A stretch of 64,000 bases of DNA from Mytilus edulis. Taxonomy: Eukaryota; Mollusca; Bivalvia; Mytilida; Mytilidae. Position numbers and translations under genes: made by a program. The notes below the pieces were generated by a model that worked only from the letters and a program-made list of their open reading frames with translations, had not been told where the DNA came from and made no database searches. This document shows, piece after piece, positions 56,602-64,000 of the stretch (position 1 is its first letter; every line of letters starts with the position of its first letter). Where the stretch lies: the NCBI RefSeq assembly GCF_963676685.1, contig NC_092354.1, forward strand, positions 70,358,178 to 70,422,177. Reading direction: 5' to 3'.

Positions 56602-57671
56602 CTGAAACTTTTTTACGTGGTGATGAAAGATTGAATATTCCTAGCTATACCTTCTTTGGTCAAAATCGAAAACATTTACATAGAAATGCTACCCGGGGAT
56701 CTGCGGGGGTTGGAGTTCTTGTGAAAAAAGACGTCCTACATTCATTTAATGTACTACTTTTAGATACGGAAATTGAGGGAATTATGTGGATAAAATTTAA
56801 ATCAAAATTCTGTGATATATCGATTATTGTGGCTGTATGTTATTTGCCGCCAGCAGAGTCAAGTTGGGCGCTAGATTCGGATATGGGTTTTCAAAATCTG
56901 TTACAACAAGCTCATGAATACCAAAATTTAGGTCGAATAATAATCTGTGGAGATTTGAATTCAAGAGTTGGTCAAAACAGTGATTATGTTGAAGGCGTCG
57001 ATATAATACGACCACGAAATGTAGTAGAAGATTTTTGTGAAAATCATCAAGGTGATAAATTTATAAATTTTCTATGTGACATAAATTTTGCAATGTTGAA
57101 TGGCCGCTTCAATGACCACGAATTCACATATATTGCGCCCGCGGGACGCTCTGTCGTTGATTATATGTGTGTACCATACGAGGATATAGAATATGTACAT
57201 AGTTTTAGTGTTTTAACGATGTCCAAATGTATAAATGAAATTAATTACATGCCTGAAAAAATCCCAGATCATTCACTGTTACTTTGTGATTTAATTATCG
57301 GATGTAAATATGACTCTAATACGACAAATTACGATATTAACTCGGATGATCAAAACAAGAAATTTAAAGTGACAAATCTACCAAACGATTTTATGAATAG
57401 AGATGAAATAGTTACAAAAGTCAATGAAGTTATCATGAATATTGACAATTCAATTCGAATTACTGAAAATGTTCAAACTGCGTATGATGAATTTCAAATG
57501 TTGATACACGGGGAAATGGAAAACAAATTACCGAAGAAATCTTTTAATAACGGAATAAGTCAACGTAAAAAAACTTTATATAAACCATATTGGAATGCTG
57601 ATTTAACGAATCATTGGAACAAGGCTTGTGAAGCTGAAAAAAAGATGGTTAAAATGGCAAGGTTCAAATAG
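56493..57671 (+). pseudogene. LINE ORF2, endonuclease part
   Basis: APE-like endonuclease with VWNCRKWS (first strand), LALTETFL (catalytic E), VAVCYLPPAES, IIICGDLNSR (catalytic D and N), YIAPAGRSVVDYM and the final IPDHSLLLCDL (D-H pair). All catalytic positions are present. The frame ends at a TAG after a seven-A run near 57639; with six A it continues as EKRWLKWQG into the RT linker. The start overlaps the end of ORF1 in another frame. Confidence 0.85.
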
Positions 57672-59964
57672 TGTTAAAAAGAAGTACAAAACAGAATTTT
57701 GTGATGCTCGAAAAACATTTAATAGAATAAATCGGAAATATAAACGGAAATATGCGAAAGACGAACAATACAAACTGGAACAGAAACTGGAATCGTTTAA
57801 TAAAGATGAATTTTGGAGGTCCATCGGCAAAACCGGAATAGTAAATGAACGGAAAACATGCGTGCCATGGGCAGTCGTTGATGAAAATGGAAACGTGAAA
57901 ACGGACAAAGAAGGCGTTCTGAACAAATGAAAAAACGATTTTCATACATTATTTACAAGTGAATCTACAGAAAACCAACGAGCAAATGACACTTTTGATT
58001 TAAATTTAGATGTAACAAAGTTAAATGAGGCAATTACACGAGAGGAAGTTTTACTAGCCGTTGCGCATGCGAAAAACAAGAAAGCTGCGGGGATTGATAA
58101 TATACCAGCCGAAGTTTTAAAGAATGATGCCGCTATTGAATTGCTGTACAAAATTATTCAGGGTTGTTTTGAACTCGGACAGGTACCAAATGAGTGGACA
58201 AGTGGGATTATAAATCCAATTTTAAACCTGGAGCAAACGACGACAGATGTCCTCTGAATTACCGTGGCATAACTTTAATATCCGTACCGTGCAAAATATA
58301 CTGTACAGTACTTAACAATCGTCTAAGCAAATGGCTTGAAGAAAATGACTGTCTCTGTGATGAGCAGAATGGATTTCGGCGTGGACGCAGTTGTGAAGAA
58401 CACATTTTCGCATTATATTCAATTCTAAATGACAGAAAAATCAGCCGTATGTTTCGTGGATATGAAAAAAGCGTTCGATACTGTAAGGCGGGATTTGCTT
58501 TGGTACAAGCTTCAAGTTATGGGAATTCGTGGCCAATTTTTAAATGCAATAAAATCATTATATGAAGATGTTCAGTGCACGGTTCGAGTGAATAATATGC
58601 TAACACCGTGGTTTGATGTGTCATCTGGAGTTAAACAGGGATGTATTATCTCGCCTACATTATTCTCTGTATATATAAATGACTTAGCCGACCGTATCAA
58701 CAGTCTTGACTGTGGAGTGTCTTTAAGTGAAAGAACATTAAGCATTTTGCTTTATGCTGATGACATTGCCTTCATCGCACCGGACGAACAAAGTTTACAG
58801 CGCATGCTTAATGTCCTGACAGACTGGTACTCATCTTGGAAGTTGTCTATAAACCCAGAAAAGACTAAAGTTGTTCACTTTAGACCGCAATCTTTTGATA
58901 TTTCAGACTTTAATTTTACTTGTAGTAATTATGATTTAACAATAACGGATTCTTATAAATACCTTGGGATCTGGCTTGACGAACACCTTACATTTACAAA
59001 AAATACCAAGGAACTAGCAAAATCAGCAAGCCGAGCTTTAGGGGCTGTTTTTGGACGTTTTATTTCATCCGGTGGTATGTCATATAAAGTTTATACAAAA
59101 TTGTACAATTCAATGGTGGAGCCTATCTTAATGTACGGAAGTGGAATTTGGGGAACAAAATCGTTTAGTGTAATAAACTCTGTGCAAAATAAAGCCTGTA
59201 AGTACTTTTTATCAGTTGGTAGAAATACGTCTAATATTTCTACTATGGGCGACTTAGGATGGACATCATGTTTGAATAAACAGCGTGTTTCATGCGTTCG
59301 GCTTCTGTGTAAACTAACACGAATGGATCAAAGTAGAACTGTATATAATATTTGGAGTTGGATATCACGTCGACGAAAAGGTTGGAATACGGAGGTGAAC
59401 AAGATGGTGAACTTATTGGAAATTAGAAACATTGTTAGTGATGTATCATTAAGTACTAAAGTAGCCATGAAAAAAGTCACTGAACAAATTAACATCTTAA
59501 ATAATACAGAATGGCAAAGAGAACTCTTTAACGATCGCGGAAAATACAATGGAAATAAACTTAGAACATATAGGCAATACAAAAGCAACTGTTCCGTGGA
59601 ACCGTATGTGTCAAAAATTATTCCACGGTCGTACCGACGTGTAATGGCCCTGTTTCGTGCAGGCTCGCTCCCGTTAGCCATCGAGACTGGAAGATACACC
59701 AAGCCGCCAATACCTGTTGAAGACCGTTTATGTGTTTATTGCTCTGACAAAAATGTTGAAACTGAGAAACATTTTTTATTGAACTGTTGTCTATATAATG
59801 ACTTAAGATTTGACCTTTACTCAGAATGTTCACAACATATTAATAGTTTTGAAAATTTGAATGACGATTTAAAATTTATACAAATCATGAATTGCTCCGA
59901 GATTCAGCCATTTTTATGTAAAAGTATTCATAAGTTTTTTATGCGACGTAAATTATTTACATAA
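57628..59964 (+). pseudogene. LINE ORF2, reverse transcriptase part
   Basis: A linker (ARKTFNRINRKYKRKYAKDE) runs to a nonsense TGA at 57928 and continues in frame with AGIDNIPAEVLKN (RT start). A one-base loss in a T run near 58217 and an extra A near 58435 move the frame twice. From 58429 the RT is open to 59964: VDMKKAFDTV (motif A), SGVKQGCIISPTLF (motif B), LLYADDIAFIA (catalytic YADD), YKYLGIWLDE (thumb), and a C-terminal CVYC...HFLLNC zinc-like motif. No RNase H domain is seen. Confidence 0.9.
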
Positions 59965-60474
59965 TTTTTAACTATTTTCATGCGACATAAATTTTTTACT
60001 TAAATTTTTAACAGTGGACAATTATTTTAATTCAATGAGTTTATTTAAATTATGCATATCAGTTGATTTTCCCCCCGCAATATCTTAATGTAAATATTTT
60101 CACATATATGTGTGAAGGTTTAGATGTATGTATGTGTCAAGTTTTAGATGTATGTAAAGTATATATTTTTTACGAAACATTTTTCAATATTTTTACTTAA
60201 GTTTTATTCATCATGTTGAAAATACTCTAAAATCATAGTTATTAGTTTTAAAAATACAGTATTTCAAGGTATCGTTGGATTTTTAAGAACATGTATATAT
60301 ATTTTGTGCAATGCGTCTCATAAGCCAAATGATATGGCTGGGTATTGATTGTTCTATGTATGTTTTAATATTGTTGTATGATATGTATGTCAATCAATAT
60401 GTGACACAATAATAAAATAGATTATTATTTTATTATTTAATCGTTATCATGTTCATTGACCATAACGACGGTGA

Positions 60475-60690
60475 AAGCACATCATATAATGACGTTTCGA
60501 CATCATATAATGAAGTAAACCAAACCACATCATATAAGATTACAAGCACATAATAAAATGACACAACCACATCATATAAAGATATTTGCACATAATATAA
60601 TGGTAATTGCACATCATATAATGATATATACACATCATATAATGATATATGTACACATCATATATTGATCTGTACACATCATATAAGTAT
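60475..60690 (+). repeat. Degenerate minisatellite, unit about 18-24 bp
   Basis: ACATCATATAATGA recurs about ten times with varied spacers (GATAT, CAAACC, GTAC). It sits just after the end of the LINE. Confidence 0.8.
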
Positions 60691-61009
60691 TTTCGGAAAA
60701 AAAACACAATTTTAATGCAAAAAAAGCTTATTCGGAAGACTCCGTATACATACTATAAGTATTTAGTTGAAATTATATAACAAAATAAATGATGTCCTGC
60801 AATCAGAAATGCTTTCACAAACAAATAGCATTAGATTGTCGCATTACTGACTCGATGCATGGACTTTTGATGAAGGGAATCATTAAATTAAAGTTTAATC
60901 TGACCACAACATAAGCTTTTTTTCTAATTTTTTCTTACAAAAGACATTTTATGATACCTTTGATAAATGTGAATTCGTGATTGTCAATACATATGGAACG
61001 TCGGGAGCA

Positions 61010-61135
61010 CATTAATAGATAATCACAATTTATCGGGGAAAATGATAGTTTATCGGTCGACCATTATAGATGTACGGCGTAAAGTATACTTTACGGTCGA
61101 CCATCATAGGTGATCTAATTAATGTGACTCGCGCG
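61010..61135. mobile_element. Possible palindromic MITE
   Basis: GAGCACATTAATAGAT at the left and ATCTAATTAATGTGACTC at the right are inverted. GGTCGACCAT occurs twice inside, around AAAGTATACTTT. Confidence 0.45.
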
Positions 61136-62640
61136 CAGACAATGATATTTACTTCTTTGATAATGCATTAACAGTCGATAAGGTAAATTGTTTCGACAAT
61201 GATAGTTCCCCTCGACTAAGTTAATTTGATACACGAGTCGTAAATTCGATAATTTTAAATAAAACCGGAAATGGTTGCCAATTGTAAAATCGATTTCGAT
61301 TGGCGATCAATTTTTCTTTTACTGTTTTGTTTTTGCGAATTGACAAAAACGAAAACCCTGCAAGAGAGTGGATACAAGTTAATTCCTTGAAACAATAGTT
61401 ACTCTTTCTAAGACATGTTGTGTGGATGGAAAATTAAATTTTAGACTTCACAATTTGAGACATCCTTGCGATAGTAAAGTGCATCGTACTATTCGTGCAA
61501 CAGAATGGACACAATACAAGAGGAAATTTTTTTTTCAATTTTCAATCCACGAATTTTGAAGCTACTTGAAGAATAAATTGCAAAATTTCCACCTTGGACT
61601 ATTATACTAGTATAATATAATAGTCCCAGGTTCCACATATAAAAAAGTTTTGTTTTCTCTATCGTTTACACAGTAAAATACCTTTTTCTCATATACCTAT
61701 AGATATATGTATATTTGGTTTTTTTTCTCTAAAAGGTTTGATTTTTACAGGTAAATGTATTTACAGGTGATAAGATTATCACGGATTTACGTGTTATATT
61801 GCTCAAAGGTATCAGAAGTTAAATTGTATAACAACTGGTCCCAATAAACGTTGACATAACAGGGAAAGGGTAATAAAGTTTTTTTTAGAAGAATGTTAGA
61901 GTCAATAAATGAATTCGTAACTGTAAGAAACAATTTTTCAACATTCATGAACAATAAATCTCTATGGTTTTTTTTGTGTGTGTATTTATTTGGGTTTTTC
62001 TTATACTGAAATCTATATATTATTTTAAATAATATTTTTTGAAATAAGTGTTAAAATGGGTGCGTCTTAACACTGCTTAGGACTTAAAATATGCCACTCT
62101 TGACCAGAAGGAGTACTATTACATGTAATAAAAATCATAATAATGTTAGAGATTGATATTTAATGCATAAATTCTCATTTTTTTTTCGAAAAAGAATAAA
62201 AAAATAAATGAATTATTCAACAATGTTAAACGTGCCGGTTTTTTTTTTTATTTTGCCAAAAATCAATAATCCGCAAAACATGGGCCTACATATTTGATTA
62301 CTCTATTATCTTTAAAAAATGAAAAAATAATTATTTGCATAAGAAAACCCAGACATTAGATATGTTTACCATAAAATATACTTTGAGATTCCATGATTAT
62401 CGTTTTTAAATCTTTTTTTATGAGACATCTATCATGGTTAAAAAGCTTGAGTATACCGTCAGTGATGAACTCATTCTATTCTTCTATCCTTATGTCATTT
62501 CCGTTCCTATATCATCGCCCTAAACATTTGAAATATTTGCCTCTGATTGTTAATCAACCATGCAATAATCGATAATTCATTAATATCTTAAACCATTGCA
62601 GGTAACATGGAAACTATGTACAAACTAGTGTGATTGTCGA
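61136..62640. other. AT-rich intergenic DNA, no gene seen
   Basis: A perfect-looking hairpin GGACTATTATA...TATAATAGTCC lies at 61594-61626. Otherwise no feature is recognised. Confidence 0.45.
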
Positions 62641-62646
62641 TATAGA

Positions 62647-63133
62647 TTCAGATTCAGATTCAATATTTTATTAAAGTCTCACCACTTGTATAACATTATA
62701 CATTCCAATTAACATATAAAACATTGCGTATAACATGAAAAATTGGATAACATTTATAAAACATATTGTATATTAAAACTAACAGTAAAATATCATTAGC
62801 TTAAATACTAAAACATATACAAGTGCCATTCTATTAAGAATTATGAGAGACTAATATTAAAGATTAATTATATACAAAATTTATACAATTTTAAAACTAC
62901 ACATATCTAAGATTTAAAATACATCATCAGCTATATACAAATTAAAAAATTGTTCTTCTACATAAAATATAGCAGGTTTTAGCAACTACCTGACATAGTT
63001 CTTCGTTTCTGAATAAAAATATAAATTTTTCGTCAATAGACAAGTTATAAAATTGATCGTTATGTTTTACTGCTTCACTATACAATATATATAGGTATAT
63101 CATAAAACTTATACATAAATGCTTCCTGATCAT
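62647..63133 (-). pseudogene. 5'-truncated LINE 3' end with (TGAATC)n tail
   Basis: On the minus strand, a C-terminal RT tail (FYNLSIDEKFIFLFRNEE then VAKTCYIL) is followed by a 3' UTR and a tail GACTTTAATAAAATATTGAA then TCTGAATCTGAATC. It resembles by eye the RT tails of other molluscan LINEs. Confidence 0.6.
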
Positions 63134-63164
63134 GTCAAAGCAGTAAATCTAACGATTAATGTTT

Positions 63165-63440
63165 GCGCAAGCCTTGGCTTATGTTTGCGTTGCACTTGCA
63201 TGTCTTATTTATATAGTGATTTTTTTATTTTTTTTATTTAAATGGTTATTTTTTGTGACTTGTATGTTTTTTACGGAATATATTTGAATTTTTAAAGAAT
63301 TTTAAGCTTTTTAGTGTCTCATAAGTCGTTTTTATGGCTGGATATTGATTGTTTTATATGTATAATTTTATATAATGTTGCTTATATTTATGTCAATCAA
63401 TATGTGACACTTTAATAAACGATTTACTTACTTACTTACT
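63165..63440 (+). mobile_element. 5'-truncated copy of the 56-60 kb LINE family, 3' UTR only, (ACTT)n tail
   Basis: GTGTCTCATAAGTCGTTTTT, ATGGCTGGATATTGATTG and GTCAATCAATATGTGACAC follow the same order as at 60310-60410. The end is ACTTACTTACTTACTT. Confidence 0.75.
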
Positions 63441-63583
63441 TTATCGTATTGGTATCGTGCTCAAATTTAAATATAATTTGGCAAACTTATTTATTGCATA
63501 AGTGTGAACAATAATTCAAACCTATCATTTGAATATATGATTTAAATAATATTTATTCAATTGTTAAACTATTATTCCTAAAT

Positions 63584-63653
63584 ATGCCTTCAGTAAACAC
63601 AGCAAAACGCAGGGTCATGTTGTATACAATTACATTTCTTTGTATTTTGCACG
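63584..63653 (+). CDS. First exon of a secreted protein (signal peptide), gene continues beyond window
   Basis: ATG opens a 23-codon frame, basic then hydrophobic (KRRVMLYTITFLCILHG), a likely signal peptide, and ends in phase 1 at a strong donor, G then GTAAGT. Length (70 nt), phase and the final H-G codon equal those of exon 1 of the PAN-like gene at 30349, so it may start a related gene. Exon 2 is outside the window, so the product is unknown. Confidence 0.45.
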
Positions 63654-64000
63654 GTAAGTTATTTTTATTTATCAAAGCTGTTCAGATTAATTTAAAAACA
63701 ATTGACAGTGCACTTTTGAAAAAAAACCGTTAATATAATGAATATTCCAATTTAATGCGTATCCAATCTTGTTATAACAAGGGTTTTTCAATATATGTAG
63801 TTTCGTGTATAATGTATAATTAACGTAATAATCATAAAGTCGAGTCAGGGTCTTCCTGAATCTATTTCACAATAATCATTGTATGATTGCTAGTGAGATA
63901 ACTCTCCACGAGAGACAGTCTAGTCTCTTTGATATTCAGTATCCAACAGCATTGGATTTATATGTATCTTGACGGAGTGAAACTAAAACAGAAGATATTG

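Larger units (their letters stand above)
55850..60430 (+). mobile_element. Near full-length non-LTR retrotransposon (LINE) with ORF1, endonuclease and RT
   Basis: Order on the plus strand: ORF1 (about 55854-56600), APE-type endonuclease and RT (ORF2, about 56493-59964), then a 3' UTR ending near 60420 in an A/T-rich tail after TCAATCAATATGTGACAC. The same 3' UTR end is found at 63165-63440, showing a family. The 5' boundary is uncertain. Confidence 0.88.

Overview
The window reads as nuclear DNA of a marine bivalve, most likely a mussel (Mytilus-like). This is an inference. It is AT-rich, its genes are split by introns, and intergenic and intronic space is packed with dispersed repeats, MITEs and decayed LINEs. 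The gene families present (HSPA12-type HSP70s, B-box/NHL-like proteins without a RING, small secreted PAN-like proteins) are ones known to be expanded in bivalves.

Layout. 1-4.1 kb: a decayed CR1/L2-like LINE on the minus strand, with ORF1 remnants, an ORF2 that starts with a 2A-like peptide, endonuclease and RT. It runs off the left edge. 5.9-14.5 kb: two HSPA12-like genes arranged head to head. Each has four coding exons of identical length (300, 216, 136 and 1064 nt) and encodes 571 residues. A foldback repeat lies between them and a broken partial exon copy lies in an intron of the right-hand gene. 14.9-17.2 kb: a degraded LINE and nested dispersed repeats. 17.8-18.3 kb: a 58-bp satellite.

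20.1-42.3 kb: one long minus-strand gene for a zeta-crystallin/quinone oxidoreductase (CRYZ). It has eight coding exons (332 residues), and a likely 5' UTR exon and promoter near 42.2 kb. Its introns hold a tandem duplication of a 63-bp array, an 18-bp array, a 42-bp array that copies the end of coding exon 3 with its 5' splice site, several TA-flanked MITEs, a tRNA-derived SINE, a 1.06-kb TIR element with 9-bp target duplications, and a nested two-exon plus-strand gene for a small secreted PAN/apple-like protein.

42.6-46.5 kb: a palindromic element, a 919-bp TIR element with a perfect 9-bp target duplication, and LINE 3' fragments. 46.7-52.6 kb: a tandem pair of B-box/NHL-like genes, the first a pseudogene and the second intact (545 residues). 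55.8-60.4 kb: a nearly full-length LINE (ORF1, endonuclease, RT) whose four frameshifts are all single-base changes in homopolymer runs. 60.4-64 kb: a degenerate satellite, two 5'-truncated LINE 3' ends, and at the right edge the first exon (signal peptide) of another secreted protein.

The cellular genes are not obviously one pathway. HSPA12-like chaperones, an NADPH-quinone reductase, a B-box protein and secreted PAN-like proteins are compatible with stress and innate-immune roles, but the sequence does not show a functional link between them.
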